A stretch of 64,000 bases of DNA from Bacillus sp. MM2020_4 (GCF_011250555.1 NZ_JAANMZ010000025.1:1-64000), one strand, 5' to 3'. Numbered from the stretch's first letter, positions 30,526-40,024 are shown. Notes: generated by a model from the letters alone, not told the origin. Translations and numbers: made by a program.

Positions 30526-31389
30526 ATGAAGAAAAAGAATGTTTTAAAGGCAGCAGTAACAGCATTATCATTGTCCATTCTGTTAGCAGGTTGCGGGAAC
30601 AGTACCACTTCCAGTAAATCTTCTGACGCTGATTCAAAGGTAATAAAGGTGAAAATCGCCTATGACCAAGCTTCCAAACCAATGTCCTATAACGACGACA
30701 AAGGAAATCCAACTGGATATGATGTGGAAGTAATGAAATTAGTCGATAAATTACTACCAGACTATGAATTTGAATTCGTGGGGACATCTAGTGATGATTT
30801 ATTAGTCGGGGTTGAACAAGGGAAATATCAAGCAGGTGTGAAAAATGCCTTCTGGACACAGGAAAGAACGGAGAAATTTATCTATCCTAAAGAGTTCCTT
30901 GGTTTAAGCAGCGCCGGACTTGTCTTAAAGAAGAAGAATGCTGACATTAAATCGCTAGAAGATTTCGCTTCGAAGGGCTTTACCCTTGCACCTATCGCTG
31001 CGAACAATGCCCAATATACCATTATTGATGAATATAATAAGGCTAATCCAGATAACAAAGTGAAATTAAAAGCTGGAGATGCATTTACAGTAGACGTTGT
31101 TCAATGGGTGAATGAAGGACGTGTTGACGGGGGTGTCATTATTGAAGGTGCATATGAAAAGCAAGTTAATGATCCCAAGGGCCCTTATTACAACTTAAAA
31201 GATGAAGTAGTTTACAACGAATTCGCTGTTATTAAAACCTGGCCGTTATTTAACAAAAAAGAACAGAAATTTGCCGATGCCTATGATAAAGCCATCATGC
31301 AGCTGCAAGAGGAAAAGAAACCAAACGAATTAAGTAAAAAGTTCTATGGCAGAGACTTATTTGAGGTCCTAGATAAGGTTAAACGATAA
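30526..31389 (+). CDS. Amino-acid ABC transporter substrate-binding lipoprotein
   Basis: 287 residues. Signal peptide with lipobox LLAGCGN (Cys about residue 23). SBP family 3 fold (KVIKVKIAYDQASKPMSYNDDKGNPTGYDVEVM; later ANNAQYTIIDEYN). Style is that of polar or sulfur amino-acid binders such as YtmK/YxeM. AGGGAG precedes the ATG. A 15-bp hairpin follows it, which may keep this mRNA part more abundant than the permease part. Confidence 0.88.
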   Translation: MKKKNVLKAAVTALSLSILLAGCGNSTTSSKSSDADSKVIKVKIAYDQASKPMSYNDDKGNPTGYDVEVMKLVDKLLPDYEFEFVGTSSDDLLVGVEQGKYQAGVKNAFWTQERTEKFIYPKEFLGLSSAGLVLKKKNADIKSLEDFASKGFTLAPIAANNAQYTIIDEYNKANPDNKVKLKAGDAFTVDVVQWVNEGRVDGGVIIEGAYEKQVNDPKGPYYNLKDEVVYNEFAVIKTWPLFNKKEQKFADAYDKAIMQLQEEKKPNELSKKFYGRDLFEVLDKVKR

Positions 31390-31408
31390 TATCCTTTTTT
31401 TTAACGAT

Positions 31409-31441
31409 AAAGTACTATTTTCATAGTGAAAATAGTACTTT
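31409..31441 (+). other. Perfect 15-bp intercistronic hairpin
   Basis: AAAGTACTATTTTCA - TAG - TGAAAATAGTACTTT between the binding-protein gene and the first permease gene. No T-run follows except TAAAACC, so mRNA stabilisation of the upstream part is more likely than termination. Confidence 0.65.
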
Positions 31442-31522
31442 AAAACCTTGAAGTTATAAAAATCCTAAGAGCAGTTGTAACCTCGGGGAAATCCTCAATA
31501 TGAGCCCTAGAGCTGGAGGTGA

Positions 31523-32233
31523 ATGATGGAGAAATATTTTGATGCTAAATATATATGGGAGTCCTTCCCGCAGTTAATACCCTATATAAAAGTAACATTT
31601 CTGGTTGCCGGCCTCTCGGTCGTGTTTGGAACCCTATTCGGTTTTTTGTTGGCCGCTATGAAATTAAGTAACAGCAAGATTGCACAAAAGATCGCCAATG
31701 GGTATACAACGGCATTAAGATGTACGCCCTCAATCGTTCTGCTCTTCCTTGTATACTATGGGATTCCAAAACTCGCTGAAGGCTTCGGCCTGAATCTAAG
31801 CGATGTTGATAAAATCTTCTTTATTGTCATTACCTTTTCCCTGCAATTTGCCGCTGCCATGTCAGAGGTCATCCGATCAGCCTATCAATCAATTGACCGG
31901 GGACAATTTGAGGCTGCAGTCAGTGTTGGGTTAAGTAATACGCAAGCATACCGAAGAATCATTTTTCCACAGGCATTTGTGGTTGCCTTACCAAACTTCG
32001 GTAACAGCTTGCTTGAATTAATTAAAGAGGGATCGCTCGCCTATACCATCGGGTTAATTGATGTGATGGGAAAAGCGAGTCTCATCATCGATGGCCGCTT
32101 TAATGCCCATGCCTTAGAAACCTATCTTGCTTTATCCGTTATCTATTGGGTCATATCCATTGTCATTGAACAGCTTTTCTTAAAGTTAGAAAAAGTTTTT
32201 AGTAAAGGGAAACAAGTAATAAATCCTACATAA
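31523..32233 (+). CDS. Amino-acid ABC transporter permease 1 (TcyL/YtmL-like)
   Basis: 236 residues, about five helices, HisM/GlnP family. Conserved TTALRCTPSIVLLFLVYYGIP near residue 62 and the EAA loop SVGLSNTQAYRRIIFPQAFVVALPNFGNSLLELIKEGSL near residue 135. GGAGGTGA precedes two consecutive ATGs. Pairs with permease 2, 14 bp downstream. Confidence 0.9.
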   Translation: MMEKYFDAKYIWESFPQLIPYIKVTFLVAGLSVVFGTLFGFLLAAMKLSNSKIAQKIANGYTTALRCTPSIVLLFLVYYGIPKLAEGFGLNLSDVDKIFFIVITFSLQFAAAMSEVIRSAYQSIDRGQFEAAVSVGLSNTQAYRRIIFPQAFVVALPNFGNSLLELIKEGSLAYTIGLIDVMGKASLIIDGRFNAHALETYLALSVIYWVISIVIEQLFLKLEKVFSKGKQVINPT

Positions 32234-32247
32234 AGGGAGGTGGCAGC

Positions 32248-32961
32248 GTGTCCGAGGGTTTAAATTATTCGTTTTTAGTAAAGACCTTTTTCACGGCATT
32301 ATCCGGAGTACCAACCGCACTAATTATAACCATTGTCGCCTTATTAATTGCCCTTCCGCTAGCGTTTCTGCTTGCGTTGACAAGAATTAATCGAATTCCA
32401 GTGCTGCATCGTTTCGCTCAAGTTTATGTTTCATTTGTCAGAGGGACTCCCGTTATTGTACAAATCTTTATTGTCTATAGTAGTGTCCCTTTAATGCTCA
32501 CATCGCTATTTAAAAAGTTTCATATTGAAACGAATATCTATGATGTTAATCCGATTTGGTACGCCTTTATTGTTTTCACCCTAAATACCATTGCAATTCT
32601 TATTGAAGTTTTTCGTTCTGCTATTAGTACCGTTAGTAAAGGCCAGTTGGAAGCTGGTTACTCCGTCGGATTAACCAATGTGCAAGCATTTCGGAGAATT
32701 ATCATTCCTCAGACACTGGTTGTCGCCTTACCGAATATTTGTACCGCAACCGTCAATCTGATCAAAGCAACCTCATTAGGGTATGCAATGTCATTGCAGG
32801 AAATTACACTAAGGGCGAAAGTGGCAGCTAATGTCGGCTACAATTATGTGGAGGCTTACATCGATATTTTCCTTGTCTATTTGATTTTATGCAGTTTAGT
32901 AGAATACTTATTTAAGGTATATGAAAAACGATTAAGCAAATATAAAGCAGTAAATGCCTAA
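32248..32961 (+). CDS. Amino-acid ABC transporter permease 2 (TcyM/YtmM-like)
   Basis: 237 residues, same family as permease 1. VSFVRGTPVIVQIFIVYSSVP near residue 67 and EAA loop AGYSVGLTNVQAFRRIIIPQTLVVALPNICTATVNLIK near residue 138. GTG start with GGGAGGTGG about 8 nt upstream. Two different permeases imply a heterodimeric channel. Confidence 0.9.
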   Translation: MSEGLNYSFLVKTFFTALSGVPTALIITIVALLIALPLAFLLALTRINRIPVLHRFAQVYVSFVRGTPVIVQIFIVYSSVPLMLTSLFKKFHIETNIYDVNPIWYAFIVFTLNTIAILIEVFRSAISTVSKGQLEAGYSVGLTNVQAFRRIIIPQTLVVALPNICTATVNLIKATSLGYAMSLQEITLRAKVAANVGYNYVEAYIDIFLVYLILCSLVEYLFKVYEKRLSKYKAVNA

Positions 32962-32982
32962 GTTTGAATTGGAGGCAAAACA

Positions 32983-33738
32983 ATGTTAGAAATCAAAGAT
33001 ATTCATAAATCATTTGGTCAGAATGAGATTTTAAAAGGCGTTGATTTACGCATTGATAAAGGGGATGTCGTTGTTATTCTTGGACCAAGCGGTTCCGGCA
33101 AAACCACCTTACTTAGATGTATTAACTTTTTGGAGAAGGCGGATCAAGGCCATGCCCTTTTTGGATCCACAGATGTCAATTTGAAATCGGCCACTAAAAA
33201 GCAAATACACGATATCAGGCAGAAGGTCGCTTTTGTTTTTCAAAATTATAATCTGTTTACTAATAAAACCGCACTGGAAAATGTGACAGAGGGGCTCATT
33301 ATTGGCAGAAAGGTTCCGAAAGCGGAGGCAATGGAGATAGGCAAAAAAGCATTGGATAAAGTCGGCCTGACAGATAAATACCATTCCTACCCTGTTGAAT
33401 TATCAGGCGGGCAGCAGCAACGTGTTGGTATTGCCCGAGCGGTTGCCTTAAATCCGGAGATCATTCTGTTTGATGAGCCAACCTCTGCTTTAGACCCGGA
33501 ATTAGTCGGAGAAGTGTTAACCGTCATGAAGGATATCGCCAAAGACGGCACCACCATGTTGGTCGTCACTCACGAAATGTCATTTGCGAAGGACGTAGCA
33601 AATCGCGTCGTCTTCATGGACGGCGGAGTCATTGTCGAAGAAGGCCCTCCTAAGGAGATTTTCACCAGTCCAAAGGAAGAAAGGACTCAGCAATTCTTAA
33701 AACGCGTCCTTCCGGAGGATTATATCTTTTATATTTAG
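32983..33738 (+). CDS. Amino-acid ABC transporter ATP-binding protein (TcyN/YxeO-like)
   Basis: 251 residues. Walker [10 protein letters not shown], signature [15 protein letters not shown], Walker [21 protein letters not shown]-loop VTHE. The PELVGEVL stretch is shared with polar and sulfur amino-acid importers. GGAGG precedes ATG by 9 nt. Last gene of the importer, closed by a strong terminator. Confidence 0.92.
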   Translation: MLEIKDIHKSFGQNEILKGVDLRIDKGDVVVILGPSGSGKTTLLRCINFLEKADQGHALFGSTDVNLKSATKKQIHDIRQKVAFVFQNYNLFTNKTALENVTEGLIIGRKVPKAEAMEIGKKALDKVGLTDKYHSYPVELSGGQQQRVGIARAVALNPEIILFDEPTSALDPELVGEVLTVMKDIAKDGTTMLVVTHEMSFAKDVANRVVFMDGGVIVEEGPPKEIFTSPKEERTQQFLKRVLPEDYIFYI

Positions 33739-33741
33739 ACG

Positions 33742-33785
33742 AAAGGGTCATTCCCCACTGCTGATTTTGGGAAATGACCCTTTTT
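33742..33785. terminator. Bidirectional terminator between ABC operon and tubulin-like gene
   Basis: AAAGGGTCATTCCC...GGGAAATGACCCTTTTT. Sits between two convergent genes; the leftward gene ends 2 bp away. Confidence 0.88.
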
Positions 33786-33786
33786 G

Positions 33787-34899
33787 CTATTTTTGGTATT
33801 TTGATAATTTCGATGTTATGCTTCCCGTTTTTCTTTCCTGTGGCTTCGCTTTTAAGTTAGATGCCCAGGATATGCGCGATTCGTATTTTTGCGTGTGCTC
33901 CTTATTAACAAGACCTTGTAACCGATCCTTGTTCTTCTCAAGCACTTCTTCAAGTGCGAGCATCCGCTTACTAGGAAATGATAAACCTGCCAGAATAGTG
34001 GTAACAGTAGGGTCAGCCTCCGAAATATAGGTTCCCTCGAACAATTCCAGCGGTTCACCCACCCTGGAAAAAACTGCTGGAGGGTTAATAAGTTTTGCCA
34101 TATTTTCTGGCCCTTCATAGATTAATCCTGCACGAATTACACCTGTCGATTCCACAGGGCAAAATATCGAATTGGCCCAAGATTGTTGAATTTTATTTGA
34201 AACGTCTGTGGTAGTCTTTGCATCAGTTATCGCAGCTGAGGAAATCAACGTTACCCCTCTTGTGCTAAGTATATTCATTAGGTCGGTTTCATCAAAATTC
34301 CCATAAAACGAACTCTTTTTCGTCACTTGCAGCACATTATTTATTGCTTCCACAGCTTGATGATTAGAAGAAACGTAGAGTTGATGTTTACTGGATTGTG
34401 GATTTAACTTCCGCAGCTGATCATTGTCGACAAGGAACACCGATGAAAGAGAGTCAATTCTTGAAATCTCCTCGATACACTCTGCTGCATTAATTCGGTT
34501 ACCCGCTAATACATTTCGATCAGGAACCACTGCAATCGCACCTACATTGATTCCCGGCAAATTATCTAATAATAGGTCAATCAATAATGGACTCATACCG
34601 GAGCCCGTACCGCCGTCAGTGGAAAAGGCCACTAATAAAAGCTTAATATTTTTAAAGGATTGCTGCACAAATTCAATGAGTTCCCGATAGTTTTCATTTA
34701 CCGCTCTTAATCCGACGGACCGATCTTGCCCCGCACCATTATATCCAGGAACAAAATACTTCTTTTCAACTCTCTTATTGACTATTCCATCACGTTGGTT
34801 CGTATTGATAAGCGCGGTTTGAAATCCCATATTTGCTGCGATCTCCGCGATATTTCCACCCGCTTGACCGACTCCCAAGATGCCAATTGATTTCACCAT
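33787..34899 (-). CDS. TubZ/FtsZ-like tubulin superfamily GTPase
   Basis: 370 residues from ATG 34899. An N-terminal GTP-binding fold opens with SIGILGVGQAGGNIAE and LINTNQRD. The tubulin signature is DGGTGSG at residues 95-101 (first glycine of the canonical GGGTG[ST]G replaced by Asp). The catalytic T7 loop is NFDETDLMNILSTRGV with D203 and D206 present. Order and spacing resemble plasmid TubZ more than cell-division FtsZ. The tail is basic (SNLKAKPQERK..SKLSKYQK). AGGAGGG lies close before ATG; GTG at codon 2 is an alternative. No TubR, tubC-like iteron set, or replication gene is adjacent. A filament-forming role is inferred. Confidence 0.78.
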   Translation of the reverse strand: MVKSIGILGVGQAGGNIAEIAANMGFQTALINTNQRDGIVNKRVEKKYFVPGYNGAGQDRSVGLRAVNENYRELIEFVQQSFKNIKLLLVAFSTDGGTGSGMSPLLIDLLLDNLPGINVGAIAVVPDRNVLAGNRINAAECIEEISRIDSLSSVFLVDNDQLRKLNPQSSKHQLYVSSNHQAVEAINNVLQVTKKSSFYGNFDETDLMNILSTRGVTLISSAAITDAKTTTDVSNKIQQSWANSIFCPVESTGVIRAGLIYEGPENMAKLINPPAVFSRVGEPLELFEGTYISEADPTVTTILAGLSFPSKRMLALEEVLEKNKDRLQGLVNKEHTQKYESRISWASNLKAKPQERKTGSITSKLSKYQK

Positions 34900-35020
34900 A
34901 TCCCTCCTATTCTTATTAAAATAATACTCAGGATTTATTAAAATAGACGTTCCTTTTAAAAAATAATGGGACGTTCCTATTGCTACCAATCATGTAGCAT
35001 AAGAAACATCCCTAAGCAAT

Positions 35021-35938
35021 TTAATATTGGCTCTCCATTAACGTTATCCTGCGATACAGCTCCATGTTTGTCGGCGTAGGCACTCCATGTTTCTCACCTA
35101 ATTTCACAACAGTCCCTGCAAACAATTCTACCTCGCTAAACCGTCTCGCTTCCACATCCTGCGCCATGGACGGTTTTCCCTCTGGACTTAATCGGCCCAT
35201 TACTTCAAGCCAATAGTGTAAATCCTCTTCCGTTAACGGAGCCCCTTCTTTTTCCGATAACACCATTACCTCTCTCATCGCAGAAATCATCATATCTCTC
35301 GCCTGTCCAACCCGTTGAACCTCACCGTAATTACTTTTATTCACGGCAACCGTTTGATTGACACCAACATTCAACATGAACTTCCCCCATTGCCTTCTAA
35401 CCATATTGGTGTCCACCTCATAGGGAACTTCCATTTTCCCAAAAAACTCGGCAACCGTCCTTACCTTATCTGAAACATAACCAGGTTCCCGTTCTCCAAA
35501 GCAGATCATGCCCATATGGTCATACGTCAGTTTATTTCCTACTTTAACGGCATCCATCCCTTGGGCCACACTATATAAGACTTTATCTATTCCATAGGCA
35601 TCACCAATAATCGCTTCACTTGATATGCCATTTAATAGGGATAGAATAATCGTATTTTCATCAACATGATGCCTCACCGCTTGGATTGCATCCTCTAAAC
35701 CATTAAATTTAACGGCGAAAATAAGCAAATCTGCAGGCCTGACCACCTCTTCAGGGGAAACAAAATGGAAATGACACGGTTCTCCATTACAAAATACATT
35801 GTCCGCTTTGTATCTCTTGATTCGATCTTTATCAGCAATGATTCGTAAATCTTCTTTCTGCATTTTCTTAGATAAATGATTTCCGAATAAAACTCCCAAG
35901 GCCCCGAGCCCGATAATAGAAACTGTTTTTATAGACAT
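35021..35938 (-). CDS. panE: 2-dehydropantoate 2-reductase (PanE/ApbA family)
   Basis: 305 residues. NADPH-binding IIGLGALGVLFGNHL at the N-terminus, LLIFAVKFNGLEDAI, and the catalytic region RRQWGKFMLNVGVNQTVA (lysine and asparagine of the family). Makes pantoate for coenzyme A. Bacillus genomes often hold two PanE-like proteins, so this may be a paralogue with another ketoacid substrate. AAAGGA lies 10 nt upstream of ATG. No panBCD nearby. A weak hairpin follows. Confidence 0.82.
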   Translation of the reverse strand: MSIKTVSIIGLGALGVLFGNHLSKKMQKEDLRIIADKDRIKRYKADNVFCNGEPCHFHFVSPEEVVRPADLLIFAVKFNGLEDAIQAVRHHVDENTIILSLLNGISSEAIIGDAYGIDKVLYSVAQGMDAVKVGNKLTYDHMGMICFGEREPGYVSDKVRTVAEFFGKMEVPYEVDTNMVRRQWGKFMLNVGVNQTVAVNKSNYGEVQRVGQARDMMISAMREVMVLSEKEGAPLTEEDLHYWLEVMGRLSPEGKPSMAQDVEARRFSEVELFAGTVVKLGEKHGVPTPTNMELYRRITLMESQY

Positions 35939-36098
35939 ACCGCTAGTTCCTTTCTTAAAAAGAATGTTATAACTATTTTACCATAGGCAGATATATGTTC
36001 TTGGAATGAAACAAAAAAGCAAGCAGACTGGTCTAAAAAACCAATATCTCCTTGCAAGCCAACAAATTGATCTATTCAAGCTAATAGGCAGCATAGCA

Positions 36099-38297
36099 TC
36101 ACACAGCAAATTCGCTAATAAGATTCTTCGGTTCTCGTGAAACGCTATATTGCTTGCCAGCATTCACTAAGTCATAAAAATTCTCTTTTATTTCATCCAA
36201 AGGCAATGGTCTGCAGAATAAAAATCCTTGCACCTCTGGGCAAAGGTTTTCCTGTAAAAAATGGAGTTGCCCTTCCGTTTCGACTCCTTCAGCAATGATC
36301 TCCATATTTAGCTGGTGGGCCATCGCAATAATGGTTTTCACAATGGTTGCATTATTTGTATTCGTTACACAATCACGAATAAACGACTGGTCAATTTTCA
36401 GCTTGTCAATTGGGAATTGCTTTAAGTAATGAAGGGAACTGTATCCGGTTCCAAAATCATCTAAACTTATTTTTACTCCTAATTTTTTTAACTCTTGAAC
36501 AACCATAAGCGCATGGTGTGTATCAATGGTCATGCTTTCCGTAATTTCAAGCTCTATGAATTCGGGGGACAGTCCCGTTTCGCTTAGAACCTGGCTAACC
36601 ATTTGCACGAAATTGGGTTGAAAAAACTGACGCAGTGATAGATTAACGGAAACGATCATCGAAGGAAAGCCTAATTCCTGAAAGGCCTTCATCTCCGCAC
36701 ATGCTGTTCTTAATACCCATTCCCCCATCGAAATAATCAATCCCGTTTCTTCCGCTAAAGGGATAAACTGACCAGGAGAAATAATCCCCTTTTGCGAATG
36801 CTGCCAACGAATCAAGGCTTCTACACCAATGATTTCTCCAGAATAAACGTCCAACTTTGGCTGATAATACAACCTAAACTCATTCCGTTCAATCGCCCTG
36901 CGAAGGTCCTTTTCCATTTCCAGTACATCATTTGTTTGTTCCATTGACTTCTGTATGTAATATTGAAAGTTGTTTTTCCCCAACCGTTTTGCTTGATTCA
37001 TGGCTAGATCTGCCTTTTTGATTAAAGTGCCGATATCCTCTCCATCATGAGGGTATTGGCTGATTCCTATACTTGGGGTTATATACATCTCGTATTCATT
37101 TAAATGGAACGGCTCATTTAAACGGGTAAGCACTTGATTCAACGTTTTAGTAGTCCCCTCATGACCCACATTCGGCAGAAAGAAGATGAACTCATCCCCG
37201 CCAAGTCTTGCAAGGCAATCTTCTGGGCAAATACAATTCTTTAATCGCTCCGAAACCTTTTTCAACAATAGATCACCAAGATCATGCCCCAAGGAATCAT
37301 TAATTAATTTGAATCGATCTAAATCCAGAAAAAGAATGGAAGCCGTCTCCATACTTTGATTTGACAAAGCTGTTTGAAAGCTCGAAGTGAACAGGTAGCG
37401 ATTCGGTAAGTCCGTCAAGGCATCGTGATAGGCCATATGTTTAATCTTCTCTTCCGCCTTTTTTTGCTCAGTGATATCAATAACACTGCCTATGACAGCC
37501 TGCTTGCCTCTATAGATCGTTTTGGAGCCATATACCTCAAGATGGATAATGCTTTGATCTTTTTTTATAGCCCGATATTGAAACTTCATCCCCTTATTTT
37601 CATCCGTAAACCGCTTTTGAATATTATCTAAAACGATTGATACATCTTCAGGATGAATATAATCGGAGAGGTAGGATCCAATCGTTTCCTCGTTTGTGTA
37701 TCCGAACCATTCTAATAACTGAGGGTTAACATAAACAAATTTCCCATTTTCAATAATGTAAATACCAACCAACGATTCCTCAACCAAACTTCTATAGGTA
37801 GACTCTGCCTCAACTAATGCCTCCTGTGTTTGCTTAAAGCTGGTAATATCCTTGAGAATCGCATAGGCACCAACAATTTCACCCTCATTAATGATTGGAA
37901 TACTCGTTACATTTAGTTGTACTTGATCACCCACTTTGCTAAAAATGGCGGTTTCATAGTTTGTTGCCTCTCCATTAATGGATTTAGTAAAGTGCTTCAT
38001 GGTTTTCTTTACTAGCTCTGGAACCACATATGAAACAAATGGACGCTGTAGAAGTTCATCTACAGAATAACCATAGGATTCTACCACTTGATTCGCACTT
38101 AAAAGAGTACCTTTTACATCTAATGTTAAAATAATATCTGGATTATTGTGGTAAAGGGAGTGGTAATATTGCTCACTAGTTTTGATCCGTTTAGATTGGA
38201 CGGAAAATTTGCGATAAATATATAAGACTATTAAGATACACAAAAATATCGTTATGCCAATAAGGCAAAGTTCTATTATGCCAAACTGCCATTCCAT
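36099..38297 (-). CDS. PAS-PAS-GGDEF-EAL c-di-GMP enzyme
   Basis: 732 residues. One N-terminal membrane helix (about 5-28), PAS 1 (about 40-150), PAS 2 (about 160-280), GGDEF (about 295-455) with intact LGGDEF, and EAL (about 470-715) with intact EALIRW, NLSLRQF, DDFGTGYSS and EGVET motifs. Both cyclase and phosphodiesterase sites look complete. ATG 38297 is chosen because GGACGGTGAT sits 7 nt upstream; the longest frame uses a TTG 13 codons earlier. Monocistronic. The net direction of activity cannot be told. Confidence 0.9.
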   Translation of the reverse strand: MEWQFGIIELCLIGITIFLCILIVLYIYRKFSVQSKRIKTSEQYYHSLYHNNPDIILTLDVKGTLLSANQVVESYGYSVDELLQRPFVSYVVPELVKKTMKHFTKSINGEATNYETAIFSKVGDQVQLNVTSIPIINEGEIVGAYAILKDITSFKQTQEALVEAESTYRSLVEESLVGIYIIENGKFVYVNPQLLEWFGYTNEETIGSYLSDYIHPEDVSIVLDNIQKRFTDENKGMKFQYRAIKKDQSIIHLEVYGSKTIYRGKQAVIGSVIDITEQKKAEEKIKHMAYHDALTDLPNRYLFTSSFQTALSNQSMETASILFLDLDRFKLINDSLGHDLGDLLLKKVSERLKNCICPEDCLARLGGDEFIFFLPNVGHEGTTKTLNQVLTRLNEPFHLNEYEMYITPSIGISQYPHDGEDIGTLIKKADLAMNQAKRLGKNNFQYYIQKSMEQTNDVLEMEKDLRRAIERNEFRLYYQPKLDVYSGEIIGVEALIRWQHSQKGIISPGQFIPLAEETGLIISMGEWVLRTACAEMKAFQELGFPSMIVSVNLSLRQFFQPNFVQMVSQVLSETGLSPEFIELEITESMTIDTHHALMVVQELKKLGVKISLDDFGTGYSSLHYLKQFPIDKLKIDQSFIRDCVTNTNNATIVKTIIAMAHQLNMEIIAEGVETEGQLHFLQENLCPEVQGFLFCRPLPLDEIKENFYDLVNAGKQYSVSREPKNLISEFAV

Positions 38298-38339
38298 CCC
38301 ATCACCGTCCACTATCATTTTAGAATCTTTACTCAAGTT

Positions 38340-38690
38340 ATTTAATAATATAATTCGCCAAAATGTGAGTATTTCCTTTTAGTTACAGCAAGGACATTCA
38401 AATTTCGACCACTTTCATCTAAATTTTATCACATCCTTCGATAAATTTCGGTGTATTTTCCCAATTCTCTTTCAAATTCGTTTATCATTCACCACTTTCA
38501 TTTCAAATGAATTGAGATCGGTTGTGAACCTCAGGGGTGGTTACACTTTGGGGCAGCATGGGTTAAAAAATATATTATTTCCAAATAAAACTCGCCATTT
38601 AAACTACCGGTATGGTATTTTTATTTACTGACTTCCTATTTGACAGAATAGTAGAACAAGTGTAACCTAATTGATAATTAAATGTTTAGA
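38340..38690. other. Gene-free region before the S-box
   Basis: About 350 bp without a credible ORF. It must hold the promoter of the riboswitch transcript: TTGACA-like CTATTTGACAG at 38636-38645 is a candidate -35, with TAACCT or TAATTA downstream as weak -10 candidates. Nothing else recognised. Confidence 0.4.
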
Positions 38691-38693
38691 ATA

Positions 38694-38796
38694 CTCTTAT
38701 CAAGAGAGGTGGAGGGACTGGCCCTACGATACCTCGGCAGCAGACTTACATTAAGTACTGTGCCAATTCCAGGAGCGATTTGCTTGAAGATAAGAA
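38694..38796 (+). ncRNA. SAM-I (S-box) riboswitch aptamer
   Basis: Shows the S-box landmarks in order: CTTATCAAGAGAGGTGGAGG, GACTGGCCCTACGA, CCTCGGCAGC, GTGCCAATTCCAG and the closing GATAAGAAG that pairs with the opening CTTATC as P1. With SAM bound the downstream terminator forms and the methyltransferase gene is off. Established knowledge: S-box controls yxjG/yxjH in Bacillus. Confidence 0.93.
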
Positions 38797-38819
38797 GAGA
38801 ACCAGAGCCGGTATGATTT

Positions 38820-38849
38820 CCTCTTCTTATTCGTAAGAAGAGGTTTTTT
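38820..38849 (+). terminator. S-box expression-platform terminator
   Basis: CCTCTTCTTA - TTCG - TAAGAAGAGG - TTTTTT, a perfect 10-bp stem with UUCG loop. Its 5' arm can also pair with the AAGAAGAG that ends P1 (38791-38799), giving the alternative antiterminator. Confidence 0.92.
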
Positions 38850-38875
38850 ATATTTAAAGAAAGAAGGAATTATTC

Positions 38876-40003
38876 ATGACAAAAACAGCGGTAAAAGCTC
38901 CCTTTAAAGCAGACCATGTTGGCAGTTTTCTAAGGACTGAAGCGATTAAAGAGGCAAGAAATGCTTATACAAATGGGGTAATCGATAAAGATGCCCTAAA
39001 AGCAATAGAGGATCAAGAAATTGAAAAACTGGTCCAGAAACAAATTGAGGTGGGTCTTTCATCCATAACAGATGGAGAATTCAGACGTGCGTGGTGGCAC
39101 TTGGATTTCTTATCTGGCTTAGAAGGGGTAGAAGAGTTTGAGACGGAATATATTAGTAACTTCCAAGGTGCCAAAACAAAAAACAAGGCCATTAAAATCG
39201 TTGGTAAAGTAGACTTTACTGATCATTATATGTTAGAACACTTCAAGTTCTTAAAACAAGCGGTTGACCGCTATGGCGATGGCAGTCAAGTAGCAAAGTT
39301 CTCGATTCCAAGCCCTAATATGTTATTTACAAGGATTCAAGGGGATGAGTATTATTACAATAACCATGAACAGTTCTTTCGTGATACAGTAGCAGCCTAC
39401 CAAAAAGCGATTCAAGCATTCTATGATGCAGGGTGCCGTTATTTACAATTAGACGATACTTCTTGGATAGATTTTGTTTCAGAAGAGCGTATCAAAGCAG
39501 TCGTTGAAAAACTCAACATGGACGTACAGGATATCATCGCAACAAGAGTACGTTGTTTAAATGAAGCCATTTCTAAAAAACCCGAAGATATGGTGATCAC
39601 GATGCATATTTGCCGTGGAAACTTCAGGTCTACGTATATAACGAGCGGCGGCTACGATCAAATATCTGATGCTATTTTTGCTGATTTAAAAGTAGATGGA
39701 CTTTTCTTAGAATACGATGATAACCGCTCAGGAGATTTTGAACCATTAAAAAGCTTTAAACGTGCTGACCAAAAGGTTGTACTGGGATTAATCACTTCTA
39801 AATTCCCGGAACTAGAAGATCCTGACTTGATAAGGGAAAGAATTAAAGAAGCCAGCCAGTATATTCCTTTAGAAAATATATCATTAAGTCCTCAATGCGG
39901 CTTTGCGAGTACGGAGGAGGGCAATAATTTAACCGAAGAAGATCAATGGAGTAAGATAAAACACGTCCTTACCATTGCTGAAAGTGTTTGGGGTAACAAC
40001 TAA
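38876..40003 (+). CDS. yxjG: Cobalamin-independent methionine synthase-like methyltransferase (YxjG/YxjH)
   Basis: 375 residues, matching the C-terminal catalytic half of MetE. Zinc ligands appear as MHICRGN (His and Cys, near residue 242), an acidic residue in FLEYDD and CGF near residue 341. It probably methylates homocysteine or salvages methylthio compounds; substrates of this short form are not firmly known. GAAGGAAT precedes ATG. S-box control upstream supports a methionine-pathway role. Monocistronic with its own terminator. Confidence 0.9.
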   Translation: MTKTAVKAPFKADHVGSFLRTEAIKEARNAYTNGVIDKDALKAIEDQEIEKLVQKQIEVGLSSITDGEFRRAWWHLDFLSGLEGVEEFETEYISNFQGAKTKNKAIKIVGKVDFTDHYMLEHFKFLKQAVDRYGDGSQVAKFSIPSPNMLFTRIQGDEYYYNNHEQFFRDTVAAYQKAIQAFYDAGCRYLQLDDTSWIDFVSEERIKAVVEKLNMDVQDIIATRVRCLNEAISKKPEDMVITMHICRGNFRSTYITSGGYDQISDAIFADLKVDGLFLEYDDNRSGDFEPLKSFKRADQKVVLGLITSKFPELEDPDLIRERIKEASQYIPLENISLSPQCGFASTEEGNNLTEEDQWSKIKHVLTIAESVWGNN

Positions 40004-40024
40004 TACATGTAAATCCTATCAGGT

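Noticed and set aside
33787..35938. Integrated plasmid or prophage around the TubZ-like gene
   Set aside because: Neighbours are ordinary metabolic genes with normal terminators; no integrase, TubR, iterons or replication gene in the window.
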